Shown here: positions 1 through 7,355 of the stretch, one piece after another
Position numbering within the stretch: the stretch's first letter is position 1
Layout of the letters: every line of letters starts with the position of its first letter
From: Lachnospiraceae bacterium UBA7199
Lineage (GTDB): Bacteria > Bacillota > Clostridia > Lachnospirales > Lachnospiraceae
Assembly: GCA_002490775.1 (NCBI GenBank)
Contig: DKUR01000097.1
Span: forward strand, 1-20,731
DNA length: 20,731 nucleotides
Direction of reading: 5' to 3'
The notes under the pieces: generated by a model
What the model was told of the DNA's origin: nothing
The model's database searches: none
The model's input: only the letters and a program-made list of their open reading frames with translations
Made by a program: the position numbers and the translations under genes

Positions 1-50
1 ATTTCATCAAATTTCAAGTTCTTCTTTTTCCATAATGTACCTTTTTAATT

Positions 51-425
51 TCAATTTATTTTTTTATTTGTATAAGACTTTATTATTTTTGCAATATAAT
101 AAAGATTGACAATTGGAAATGCTATAATTCCTATAATTAAAGAAATAAACAATTTTAATATCCAAAAAATCCAAACTCCTTCTGTATTTCCAAATAAGTT
201 AAAACGTATCACTTTGTTAAAAAATGTCATTCCAAAAACAGTTAAAGCAACACCAGCTCCCATTAAGCTGGCACCATATGTATCGCCTTCGAAAAAAGCA
301 TTCATAAAAAAGTATACTATTCCATATAATAGTAATGCCTTGATCCACGTAACTATAAATTCTTTCAAATAATTTCTCGTTTCCACTACTTCATACTTTT
401 CTTGCTCATTTTTGTTTCTTCTCAT
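51..425 (-). CDS. Small multi-pass membrane protein, unknown function
   Basis: This 124-residue protein begins with a charged cytoplasmic stretch (about residues 1-20) and then has three to four hydrophobic segments (about 25-45, 50-68, 82-110), ending in a Lys/Asn-rich tail. I recognise no family. The ATG is preceded by GGTGGAG at a normal distance, so the start is well supported. It lies 46 bp after another small membrane protein gene on the same strand and probably shares its transcript. Base composition is very AT-rich, more so than the conjugation genes to the right. It lies beyond the relaxase terminator, so it is probably cargo rather than transfer machinery. Function cannot be inferred; an immunity, transporter-accessory or stress role would be guesswork. 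Confidence 0.75.
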   Translation of the reverse strand: MRRNKNEQEKYEVVETRNYLKEFIVTWIKALLLYGIVYFFMNAFFEGDTYGASLMGAGVALTVFGMTFFNKVIRFNLFGNTEGVWIFWILKLFISLIIGIIAFPIVNLYYIAKIIKSYTNKKIN

Positions 426-471
426 TTTATTTCTCCACCCTTCAATTGTTTTATAATATTAAATAGAAAAC

Positions 472-969
472 TTACTCCTGAGGGCAAAATCTGATATACA
501 GATTTTCTAAAAAGAATATAATACAGAATGTCACTCTCCATACATTATCTGGTGCTGGTAAAAGTCCCGAATCTGAATAAAATATTGCATATGCAAAAAA
601 TGTAACAATCAAAGAAAAAATAACTGTCTTTATAATCAATCCAATTTTCAAATATGTAACAAGAAAAAGTAATCCTACTATAGTTGCTCCAATCAAAATG
701 CATGCCACTGGATGCCATGAAAAATGTTTATATACTAATGTTCCGGCAATTAAACCAACTATTCCATTTTCTATAATTTGATACCTGCCAAATATCCATA
801 CAATAAAAACAGCAATTCCAAACACAAGTATGCTCTTAACAACAATGTCCAATGATATTCCAGTAATAGCAGCTACTATAATAAAAGGAATACTGAGAAC
901 AGTAATCCCAATTATTATTGGTAATCCCAAAATTATTGACAAAAAAGCGCTTCCAGAAACATCACCCAT
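472..969 (-). CDS. Multi-pass membrane protein, unknown function
   Basis: This 165-residue protein is almost entirely hydrophobic, with about five predicted membrane segments (roughly residues 8-35, 42-62, 68-82, 88-108, 110-132) and a short polar C-terminus containing one Cys. I do not recognise a family. A GAGGA ribosome site sits about 8 bases before the ATG. An extended -10 sequence lies about 50 bp upstream, so this gene probably starts a separate leftward transcript carrying the next membrane-protein gene (51-425). The pair is separated from the relaxase by a terminator and a structured non-coding region, which suggests cargo or an entry/exclusion-type accessory. That last idea is inference only. 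Confidence 0.75.
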   Translation of the reverse strand: MGDVSGSAFLSIILGLPIIIGITVLSIPFIIVAAITGISLDIVVKSILVFGIAVFIVWIFGRYQIIENGIVGLIAGTLVYKHFSWHPVACILIGATIVGLLFLVTYLKIGLIIKTVIFSLIVTFFAYAIFYSDSGLLPAPDNVWRVTFCIIFFLENLYIRFCPQE

Positions 970-1017
970 ATATTTTTCCTCACAATCTTTTCATTTGAAT
1001 AAAACACTATTCGATAA

Positions 1018-1026
1018 ATTATATCA
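1018..1026 (-). promoter_or_regulatory. Extended -10 promoter for the left membrane-protein pair
   Basis: On the minus strand the sequence TGATATAAT is an extended -10 element (TGnTATAAT) lying about 50 bases upstream of the ATG at 969. There is no good -35, only an AT-rich TTTCAA-like stretch, which is usual for extended -10 promoters. A 12-bp palindrome GAATTTAAATTC lies further upstream at 1071-1082 and might be an operator or chance in AT-rich DNA. Confidence 0.45.
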
Positions 1027-1147
1027 TTTTATTCTATTTTTTGAAATAAACATTTTATTCCTTATACTAGGAATTTAAATTCTCATCATGAAAAGTGCTT
1101 CTACATATTGCAGTTGAAGCCAGTATTTAATTTCTATAAAATGCTTA

Positions 1148-1176
1148 TTGTCAAATTGACATTTTCTCTATATAAT
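1148..1176 (+). promoter_or_regulatory. Strong rightward sigma-A promoter with palindromic operator
   Basis: TTGTCA at 1148-1153 and TATAAT at 1171-1176 are separated by exactly 17 bases, a near-consensus housekeeping promoter pointing right, opposite to every gene in the window. The -35 is overlapped by the inverted repeat TGTCAA-A-TTGACA (1149-1161), well placed for a repressor. An alternative reading uses TTGACA (1156-1161) with TATAGA (1180-1185), spacing 18. Transcription would begin near 1183. Confidence 0.6.
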
Positions 1177-1182
1177 AAATAT

Positions 1183-1275
1183 AGAAAGGTGCTACCTGTA
1201 AAGCAAACGGTTCACCATTTTATAAGTTTCTAATCAAATTAGCAACCTATTCCTTGGTCGGGCGGTTGCTTTTTT
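1183..1275 (+). ncRNA. Candidate small RNA of about 93 nt
   Basis: A strong rightward promoter ends just before this interval and an intrinsic terminator ends it, defining a short RNA. Its 5' part can fold into a hairpin (GGTG 1188-1191 with CACC 1213-1216, then ACC 1194-1196 with GGT 1209-1211); its 3' part is the terminator hairpin. A GTG-initiated 14-codon reading frame (1189-1233) exists, but its start is too close to the AAAGG to be convincing. No rightward gene follows, so this is unlikely to be an attenuator for a coding gene and more likely an autonomous regulatory RNA or a leftover leader. Confidence 0.45.
1241..1275 (+). terminator. Rightward intrinsic terminator
   Basis: AGCAACC (1241-1247) pairs perfectly with GGTTGCT (1264-1270) and is followed by a run of T (1270-1275). 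Read on the other strand there is no U-tract, so it acts on rightward transcripts only. Confidence 0.7.
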
Positions 1276-1281
1276 GATGTC

Positions 1282-1487
1282 TGCCAGATATGGCATATTG
1301 TGTTCAAAACCAACCTGCCTATGCAGGTTAGAACACGCGCTGCCCTGCTTATGGCAGGCAGACGCCGCCCATTTGCTGCGCAAATTTGGCGCAAACGGTA
1401 AATCCGTTTGTAAGAACAGCAAGCAACGTAAATGGCTAGCCATTTACTCAATTATGAAAAAATTGCTTTCGCTTCTTTTTTCATAAT
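1282..1487. repeat. Dense array of short perfect hairpins
   Basis: About 200 bp made almost wholly of inverted repeats: TGCCA/TGGCA with GATA loop (1282-1295); AACCTGC/GCAGGTT (1312-1329); TGCC-c-TGC/GCAGGCA (1341-1360); ATTTGC/GCAAAT (1371-1385); CAAACGG/CCGTTTG (1392-1410); the 20-bp perfect palindrome GTAAATGGCTAGCCATTTAC (1428-1447); and a 12-bp stem ATTATGAAAAAA/TTTTTTCATAAT with a 13-nt loop (1451-1487). The middle of this stretch is visibly richer in GC than its flanks. Short open frames exist on both strands but run straight through the stems and have no ribosome sites. The likely roles are part of an oriT, a single-strand promoter or origin, or a structured RNA. Confidence 0.7.
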
Positions 1488-1530
1488 CGGCTTGTTGGGG
1501 CACATCCCCAATCCCCTGAAAGCTTTTGCA
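1488..1530 (+). other. Candidate origin of transfer (oriT) core
   Basis: The inverted repeat TTGGGG-CACAT-CCCCAA (1495-1511) is followed at once by TCCCCTGAAAG. An inverted repeat with a C-rich, CTG-containing sequence 3' to it is the layout of MOBP-type nic regions (the IncP consensus is YATCCTG/Y). It sits about 120 bp beyond the relaxase stop codon, next to the mob genes and the hairpin array. Relaxase relatedness, position and layout agree, but the exact nick site cannot be fixed by eye. Confidence 0.45.
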
Positions 1531-1572
1531 ACAGCTCCAATTCCAAAAAAATCTATAAGATAATTTTTGAAA

Positions 1573-1589
1573 TTTTGCATATTGCAAAA
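1573..1589. repeat. Inverted repeat in AT-rich spacer
   Basis: TTTTGCA-TAT-TGCAAAA is a perfect 7-bp inverted repeat between the candidate oriT and the relaxase terminator. It could bind a relaxosome protein such as MobC or simply be part of the structured spacer. Confidence 0.4.
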
Positions 1590-1645
1590 AAATAAAACTG
1601 TACTTGCATCTATAGAAAATCTATAAATTGTAAGTACAATTTTAT
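1584..1645 (-). terminator. Terminator at the end of the transfer operon
   Basis: The arms 1594-1608 and 1629-1643 pair over 15 positions with one mismatch and one G-U pair. Between them is a second small stem, TATAG/CTATA (1611-1625). On the minus strand the structure is followed by a T-rich run (A-run at 1586-1592 on the plus strand), and it begins just after the relaxase stop codon. The T-rich plus-strand flank means it could also stop rightward transcripts. Confidence 0.75.
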
Positions 1646-1646
1646 T

Positions 1647-3086
1647 TCATTTATCCCTATTATAGGTGTCATTTTTTTCTCGATGTTCGGAAGTACCTTT
1701 AAAGTCATCACCTAAAACAGAACGATTATTTTCAGCAATTATTGTTAGCTGCTTGATATCATTTTTAACAGATTTTCTTTCTGCTTTTAACTGCTCTAGC
1801 TTTTGCATTAGATTATCTATTTTCTTCATTTTTTTTGAAATAGCTTCCGGTGTTATTTTAGAAATATCAATATCATTTTTCTTAAAATAATATACAGCAC
1901 TTTCATACATTTTATTTGCTTCACCAAGAAAATATTTTTCATCTTTATCAGAAGTCGACACATAACGTTCATGGGCAGATTTATTATCCAAATATTTTTG
2001 ATATTGCTTTATATCTGAATCAAGAGAATTTAAATCACTATAAATATCTCTAATAGAATCTGTAAGCTGTGAATACTTTTGCTCTAATACATTTTTAGCA
2101 TTTTCAAAATCATCTGCATATACAAGATTGTATTTTTTAATAAAATTTATCATACCAGCATATGTTGAAATATTTATCATATTTAATTTTTTGCGATATG
2201 CCTGATGCTCTTGTGCTTTCTTATTTTTATTTACATCAATTAGTTTTTTTACTTTACCATCATAAGAGATAGGATTATCAAAGAAAGCGTTGTTTGATGC
2301 TTTTTCTATACTGGCTGTTTTTTTCTTGTGTACATATTTTTCTTTGTTTTCAATCCTGTCCTTTATAGAATCTATGGAGTAAAAATCTCCAAGGCTTCTA
2401 TTCCGTACCGCCTTCTTTTGGCCTTCATGTTCGAGTGTAAATGAAAGATATTTTCCCTGCTTAATTTGATACCCTTCCTCCATCTGCATCCGTTCAATAA
2501 ATTCGTCATAATTATTAGATAATAAAATATTTTTATCAATAGCATTTCTTACTTTATCCTTCCACGACTCACCTGCTATATGTTTATCATATTCATATTT
2601 TTTTCGTCCTTTTTCACCGGACTTTTTATCTATGACCGACAATTTATTTTCCCGGCATATTTGGTCAGTTATTTTTTCAAGGCGGTCAAGATCCTTGTCC
2701 TTAATCTGAAGCTTTTTAAAATTAGTATAATCAACAGAGTTGAAAATACAGTGCACATGTATGTGCTCCTGATCCGTGTGGACAGTAAGAATATATTGAT
2801 GTTTTCCCCCTGTGTACTTATCAATAATCTGTTTTCCCACCTTTACTGCATCTTCTGGTGTAATAACATCATCAGGCGAAAATGATATTATTGCGTGATA
2901 CCCTATTCTGGAATTTTTAACTTTCCGGGCTTTTTTTGCTGTATCACTAAATTCATAATCAGCAAATTTTTCTGTACATTGAAATGCATCTATTAACGTT
3001 CCATCTGCTGTTTTTTCATGATTGCAGATGTATTTGACCGCCTTATCAAGCGTCTGATACAGCGGCCATATTTTTGACACAGCCAT
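1647..3086 (-). CDS. mobA: MOBP-family relaxase (MobA/VirD2-like)
   Basis: This relaxase nicks oriT and stays covalently attached to the transferred strand. The 479-residue protein has the family layout: an N-terminal motif with the probable catalytic tyrosine (KYICNHEKT, Tyr19), then the metal-binding motif HTDQEHIHVHCIF, with His103, Asp105, His108, His110 and His112 visible. The C-terminal half (about 280-450) is Lys/Glu-rich and predicted coiled coil. The frame runs 12 codons further upstream to a TTG, but the ATG at 3086 has GGGAGG nine bases before it and is the better start. It follows mobC by 23 bp and ends at a strong terminator. Its AT-rich codon use differs somewhat from the GC-richer virB4 end. 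Confidence 0.93.
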   Translation of the reverse strand: MAVSKIWPLYQTLDKAVKYICNHEKTADGTLIDAFQCTEKFADYEFSDTAKKARKVKNSRIGYHAIISFSPDDVITPEDAVKVGKQIIDKYTGGKHQYILTVHTDQEHIHVHCIFNSVDYTNFKKLQIKDKDLDRLEKITDQICRENKLSVIDKKSGEKGRKKYEYDKHIAGESWKDKVRNAIDKNILLSNNYDEFIERMQMEEGYQIKQGKYLSFTLEHEGQKKAVRNRSLGDFYSIDSIKDRIENKEKYVHKKKTASIEKASNNAFFDNPISYDGKVKKLIDVNKNKKAQEHQAYRKKLNMINISTYAGMINFIKKYNLVYADDFENAKNVLEQKYSQLTDSIRDIYSDLNSLDSDIKQYQKYLDNKSAHERYVSTSDKDEKYFLGEANKMYESAVYYFKKNDIDISKITPEAISKKMKKIDNLMQKLEQLKAERKSVKNDIKQLTIIAENNRSVLGDDFKGTSEHREKNDTYNRDK

Positions 3087-3109
3087 ACAATTTACCCTCC
3101 CATAATATC

Positions 3110-3451
3110 TCAAGACATCCAATGCCGGCGTACAATTTTAGTCAGTTCATTCATTAAAAAAAGACATTCTTCCACGTCTTTTTTTAACAAATAAATATCA
3201 GGATTTTTTTCATCCAGCATATTTATTTTATGTGCTATCTGGTTAAGATTAACTCCTATTTTATTTATTTCGTATGCATAGCTGTGCATTTGTGTTGTAT
3301 CAATATTAATAACATATCCATCTGACAACAGGCTTACTGCAAACTCCCGAAATGATTCAATCCCTGACTCTTTATAGTTATGCTGGATTAAATCTTTTTC
3401 AAAATTTGAAACTCTAAATGAGATCTGTTCATCTCTTAATCTCTCAGCCAT
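3110..3451 (-). CDS. mobC: MobC relaxosome accessory protein
   Basis: This 113-residue protein has an N-terminal ribbon-helix-helix-like segment (RDEQISFRVSNFEKDLI, about residues 5-22) and a C-terminal helical region with the typical MobC sequence INKIGVNLNQIAHKIN (about 62-80). MobC proteins bind near oriT and help the relaxase open the nick region. It sits just upstream of the relaxase, the usual order, with GGGAGG nine bases before its ATG. A terminator stem lies immediately upstream, so its expression may depend on read-through from topB. Confidence 0.9.
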   Translation of the reverse strand: MAERLRDEQISFRVSNFEKDLIQHNYKESGIESFREFAVSLLSDGYVINIDTTQMHSYAYEINKIGVNLNQIAHKINMLDEKNPDIYLLKKDVEECLFLMNELTKIVRRHWMS

Positions 3452-3472
3452 AAATGGAATCCTCCCATTATA

Positions 3473-3507
3473 AAAAATCCGGAAGCAGAAAAATTTCCAC
3501 TTCCGGG
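3473..3507 (-). terminator. Intrinsic terminator between topB and mobC
   Basis: CCGGAAG (3480-3486) pairs perfectly with CTTCCGG (3501-3507), with further A/T pairing inside. On the minus strand it is followed by TTTTTT (3473-3478). It starts just after the topB stop and ends just before the mobC ribosome site. Confidence 0.7.
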
Positions 3508-3513
3508 TAAGAT

Positions 3514-5586
3514 TTACTTTTTATTTTTTCGTGCTGGAAATTCAAATCCAATGGAATGATCTTTCTTTAACACAAGATATGCGCTAAAACTGTTTCCCTG
3601 CGAACTTTTAAAACCTTTGATTAGCTCTGATTTTCCAGATGCAAGTAAAGTTTTTACAGATATTTCAGAAATATTTTTTCCACAAATTTTTTTCCAGATA
3701 GAAAAACTGCATTTTGTTTCATCTGCATACCCTGAACAATACCATGATTTACTGCTTTCCCTCATTTCTTTTCCGCATACCGGACATACCCCGATACTTT
3801 CTTTGGCACCCATTTTTTTCTCTGGGGTATTCTCCTTAAATTTATCTATATTCTCTTTAATCTGCATTATGATTTTATCAATAAATTGTTCCTTTGACAG
3901 TTCACCGGAATTTACTTTTGCAAGCGCATCTTCAAATTCTATTGTAAGGTTTTTTGACTTAAGGACATCAGGAACAAGGGAGATAAATTCCCTGCCCAGC
4001 GCTGTAGTCTTATACTTTTTCTTTGCATCCAGTTCGATAAAATTACGTTTTTCCAGCGTTTTAACGATATTGGCACTGGTGGCAGAGGTGCCGATTTTAT
4101 ATTTATTCATCAGTTTAACAATATTACCGGGATTATACCTTGCTTTAGGCTTTGTTTTTCCTTCTTTAAGTTCAAGATTTGTTACTTCAAGAACTTCTCC
4201 TTCTGTCAGATCTGGAAGTGGCTGCTGGTCATTTTTCTCTTTTTCTTTTGTTTTTAAAATATTTATAACATCTTTATATCCGTCCTCCTTCACCACATTT
4301 CCATGTGCCTGAAAGGTTCGGTCTGATACCTCTATTATGATATCTGTGCTTTCATATATGTAAGGTGGATAAAAAATAGCAATCAGGCTGCATACAATTT
4401 CATCAAAAAAATTCTTTTCCATTTCTGACAGCTTATCATATACATCAGCTATGCTGCTGTTAATAGTTGGAATTAATGCGTGGTGGTCAGAAACCTTATT
4501 ATTATTAAAATATGATTTATCCATATCAAAAGATGAGAAATCAATTCTTTCTATATAGCTTTTAAACTTCCCAAAGCTGCATGATTTAACATGCTGCTCT
4601 ATTTCGCCATACAGATCTGTAGATAAATACCTGCTGTCTGTTCTTGGATAAGACAAAATCTTATATGTTTCATATAGTTTCTGGGCAATCTCCAGCGTTT
4701 CATCCGGCTTTAAACCATATTTTTTACCCATAGTGTTTTGGATTTCTGCGAGATTAAATAATGCAGGTGCTTTCTGGCTTATCTGTTCCTTTTTGCATAC
4801 TTTTACCTGTCCGGATCTGCCGCAGCCTTGAAAGGCTGCATCTGCAGCAGACTTTTCCATATATTTTAAGTTTTCTCCATTATCATCAATTTCACATGCA
4901 GTAAAACTGTCAAAAACAGCATTCAGCGTCCAGTAAGGCTGCGGCTTAAACTTTTCTATCTCCAGATCTCTTTTGTAAATCAGATTAAGAAGCGGAGTCT
5001 GGCAGCGTCCATACGATAATACCGTCCCGGATGAACCATAAAGGCAAGTTAATGCTCTGGTATAATTATATCCATATATCTGATCAGCTACTGCTCTTGT
5101 TTCTGCTTCCCTAAACAGATTCTCAAACTCTTCTTCCTTTTCGTCATGGAGATGTCCCATTGCAGTTTTAATGGCCTCATCCGTAAGGGAAGAAGCCCAT
5201 AGTATTTTTACAGGATGCTTATTGCCGCACATTCTGTACAGCCAGGATTGGATAAGGAGTCCTTCCCGGCCTGCATCACCGGCATTAATTAAATAACTGA
5301 TATCTTCACGCTGGATCAGGCTTTTGACAATTTTATATTGTCCTTTTGTGCCCGGAAGAACTTTAAGACCATTATCATAGGGAAGCGGGAGATCTTCCAC
5401 ATTCCATGTCTTAAATCTTTCATCTATTTCGTCCGGATCTTTTAATCCTACCAGATGTCCAATTGCCCAGGTTACGATATATTTTTCGTTTTCCATATAG
5501 CCGTTGCAGGATTCTGTAACGCCTAAAATTCTTGCAATGTCTTTACCGGCTGCTGGTTTTTCTGCTATTACCAATATCTTACTCAT
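3514..5586 (-). CDS. topB: Type IA DNA topoisomerase III
   Basis: This is a 690-residue type IA topoisomerase of the kind carried by Tn1549-like elements, probably resolving single-stranded or interlinked DNA during transfer. The TOPRIM domain is at the N-terminus, with Glu9 in VIAEKPAAGK and the acidic motif GDAGREG (Asp104, Glu108). The active-site tyrosine is Tyr313 in SYPRTDSRYLS. A winged-helix-like region contains GTSATSANIVKTLEKR, and a four-Cys zinc ribbon starts at Cys601 (CPVCGKEM, then Cys617 and Cys626). Length and domain order are complete. AAGGAG lies nine bases before the ATG. It follows the DUF5710-like gene by 20 bp. Confidence 0.95.
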   Translation of the reverse strand: MSKILVIAEKPAAGKDIARILGVTESCNGYMENEKYIVTWAIGHLVGLKDPDEIDERFKTWNVEDLPLPYDNGLKVLPGTKGQYKIVKSLIQREDISYLINAGDAGREGLLIQSWLYRMCGNKHPVKILWASSLTDEAIKTAMGHLHDEKEEEFENLFREAETRAVADQIYGYNYTRALTCLYGSSGTVLSYGRCQTPLLNLIYKRDLEIEKFKPQPYWTLNAVFDSFTACEIDDNGENLKYMEKSAADAAFQGCGRSGQVKVCKKEQISQKAPALFNLAEIQNTMGKKYGLKPDETLEIAQKLYETYKILSYPRTDSRYLSTDLYGEIEQHVKSCSFGKFKSYIERIDFSSFDMDKSYFNNNKVSDHHALIPTINSSIADVYDKLSEMEKNFFDEIVCSLIAIFYPPYIYESTDIIIEVSDRTFQAHGNVVKEDGYKDVINILKTKEKEKNDQQPLPDLTEGEVLEVTNLELKEGKTKPKARYNPGNIVKLMNKYKIGTSATSANIVKTLEKRNFIELDAKKKYKTTALGREFISLVPDVLKSKNLTIEFEDALAKVNSGELSKEQFIDKIIMQIKENIDKFKENTPEKKMGAKESIGVCPVCGKEMRESSKSWYCSGYADETKCSFSIWKKICGKNISEISVKTLLASGKSELIKGFKSSQGNSFSAYLVLKKDHSIGFEFPARKNKK

Positions 5587-5606
5587 AATAAGTATCTCCT
5601 TTTCTG

Positions 5607-7316
5607 CTATCTTTCAATTTTTATCTGTTCTTTTTCTTTATGCTGCAATGCTTGATCATTGTCAGCTTGTCCAGCTTCCAATTTGTTCTTATTTTGCTCT
5701 AATTTGAGCAATACGGAACTTTTATTATCTTTCTCATTTTGGATGCTATCTGATGCCTTACCGGGCCTTTGAAGAGCATTTAAATCTTTTTCCTTCGCTT
5801 TTATCATTTGGCTTAGCTGATTTCTTCGCTCCCCATACAATTCCGGAATATATCCTGAAGGAGAAATGACCGGTTTAAGTTCCTCATAAGTCATTCCATG
5901 CTGCATCCCCGTCCGGCATAGATCCATCTGCCACTGTTCATGTGCTGGCGTTGCAAAAAGAAGAATCTGTTCTGCAGATAATCCGTCCCTGACTGCAAAT
6001 CGGATCTCATTCATACGGTCAGATGTCAGCTCTGGCTTTTCGATAAGTGCCATTTGTTCCTTGGAAAAATTCTGGCTGATTGCAAGCTCTAAAACGTTAT
6101 ACTGTAGGGCATTATATTTTTGTCCGTTATATTCAATTTCCTTTGGTATGTTTCTTTCCGGCCTGTTTATTTCAAGTTCAGGAAGAACAAATTTTTCAAT
6201 GATTTCTCTTGTCTCCTTTGCAGAAAGTGAAGGAAAATGCACATCAAATTTGTCACCATAAATATTAAAAGGCTCCATGCCTTCCACAGTGATAAGGACT
6301 CTGTTATCATAATATTCCTGCCCTGATTCTATTTCATAGGAAAGCTGGCTCTCACTGGAAGCTTCATTTCCCCTGATTTCTGCCTGTGTGCCAACGATTG
6401 GAAGATATTTAGAAAACTTATTTAGATCTAACTGCTTTGTGACATAAAACTGCTTTTGTACAGGATTATATCGCGCACCATCTTTTTTTAACTGTTCTAT
6501 TACCTTTAAAAATTTGTTTCGCCCCATATGAGGAATATTTAAATAAATAGGGGTAATGTCTACACCGGTGAACACATCATATTTTGCAAGATTTTGGTAC
6601 TTATTTGTATCAGGATTCAGCTTGCTGATATAACAGGTGCGAAATTTCATTGCTTCGATTCGGTTCATGTTCCATCCCTGTAGCATAGTTATAATATCTT
6701 CTGGGCTGTTTCCATATATGACTTTAGGGTTTTGTTTCTTATTGCCAGAATTTTTCATATATACATTAGCTCTATAAGATTGTTCAGGTTCTTTTTTTAT
6801 TACTTTTTCCTTTTCCATATATTGCTTTTCCTGAACCAGATTATTTACAAGCTCACATTTCTGGACATCCAAAACTTCCAAAGTCTTTTCCGTTACAGAA
6901 CCATATAATTTTAAATCAATGTTTACAAAATCCTGCATAAACCGAAGCTTCATTTCATGCAGATTCATTTCTTCAAGATCTGTCTTAAACGTCTGCATCA
7001 TCAATTCAAGTTTTTGATTTTCCAGTGTCATTATCTCTACGGCATTTGAAAACTTTTCATATGCTGTTTTTACCGCCTGATTATCTGCCTGAATAATGCC
7101 ATCCTGAAAATTTAAAATTTCACTAAGAATATTATTAAATTTATCATCAAGGGCTATATGCTCCTGTTTCCTATATCCTTCTAAAGATTCGTAATAACTT
7201 CCAGCTATCTGTACCATTATTCCATTATCTTTATTGGAAAGTCTTCCCGAATTTAATCTTTCCATATAATTATTTGCCTGCTGCTGAAAAGTTACTATAT
7301 CATCTATGTATCCCAT
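5607..7316 (-). CDS. Conjugative-element accessory protein with DUF5710-like segment
   Basis: This 569-residue soluble, charged protein lies just upstream of topB, where Tn1549-type elements usually carry DUF4316/YodL-like proteins. Residues 1-175 are helical, probably coiled coil. Residues 256-306 read like DUF5710: IYLNIPHMGRNKFLKVIEQ followed by GARYNPVQKQFYV and a K/L-rich end, a small domain common in mobile-element primases and helicases. Residues 400-485 contain two imperfect copies of a helical module (EIRFAVRDGLSAEQILLFA and DLCRTGMQHGMTYEELKPV). The C-terminus is Lys/Glu/Gln-rich. AAAGGAG precedes the ATG. The exact biochemical role is unknown; DNA processing or protection during transfer is inferred from the neighbours. 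Confidence 0.75.
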   Translation of the reverse strand: MGYIDDIVTFQQQANNYMERLNSGRLSNKDNGIMVQIAGSYYESLEGYRKQEHIALDDKFNNILSEILNFQDGIIQADNQAVKTAYEKFSNAVEIMTLENQKLELMMQTFKTDLEEMNLHEMKLRFMQDFVNIDLKLYGSVTEKTLEVLDVQKCELVNNLVQEKQYMEKEKVIKKEPEQSYRANVYMKNSGNKKQNPKVIYGNSPEDIITMLQGWNMNRIEAMKFRTCYISKLNPDTNKYQNLAKYDVFTGVDITPIYLNIPHMGRNKFLKVIEQLKKDGARYNPVQKQFYVTKQLDLNKFSKYLPIVGTQAEIRGNEASSESQLSYEIESGQEYYDNRVLITVEGMEPFNIYGDKFDVHFPSLSAKETREIIEKFVLPELEINRPERNIPKEIEYNGQKYNALQYNVLELAISQNFSKEQMALIEKPELTSDRMNEIRFAVRDGLSAEQILLFATPAHEQWQMDLCRTGMQHGMTYEELKPVISPSGYIPELYGERRNQLSQMIKAKEKDLNALQRPGKASDSIQNEKDNKSSVLLKLEQNKNKLEAGQADNDQALQHKEKEQIKIER

Positions 7317-7334
7317 TTATAAAACTCCTTTCTT

Positions 7335-7350
7335 TATGCGACGTCGCATA
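7335..7350. repeat. Perfect 16-bp palindrome, copy 1
   Basis: TATGCGACGTCGCATA lies in the 39-bp gap between two genes, right before the ribosome site of the gene that starts at 7316. It is the archetype of a motif found five times in the window. Confidence 0.8.
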
Positions 7351-7355
7351 GATTA

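Noticed and set aside
1..33. ATG at 33 on the minus strand with an AAAAAGG site, and a second ATG at 7
   Set aside because: The first frame stops after eight codons and the second runs off the window, so no gene can be supported; a downstream gene may start here.
1081..1115. Weak inverted repeat GCTTC...GAAGC as a terminator
   Set aside because: Short stem with a long unpaired loop and no U-tract on either strand.
1189..1233. GTG-started 14-codon leader peptide
   Set aside because: The start overlaps the only ribosome-like site and no rightward gene follows the terminator; kept only as a possibility within the candidate RNA.
1234..1486. Overlapping short open frames of about 70 codons on both strands
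   Set aside because: They run through perfect hairpins, lack ribosome sites and arise on both strands at once; the DNA looks structural.
1282..1530. CRISPR array, integron or group II intron as explanation for the repeated hairpins
   Set aside because: The stems differ in sequence and spacing, there are no repeat-spacer units, and no reverse transcriptase or integrase is nearby.
3084..3122. Upstream TTG start for the relaxase
   Set aside because: The ATG at 3086 has an ideal GGGAGG at nine bases and begins with the family's usual N-terminus.
3617..4312. Rightward frame of 231 codons inside topB
   Set aside because: It is the reverse reading of a clear topoisomerase gene and has no ribosome site or recognisable motif.
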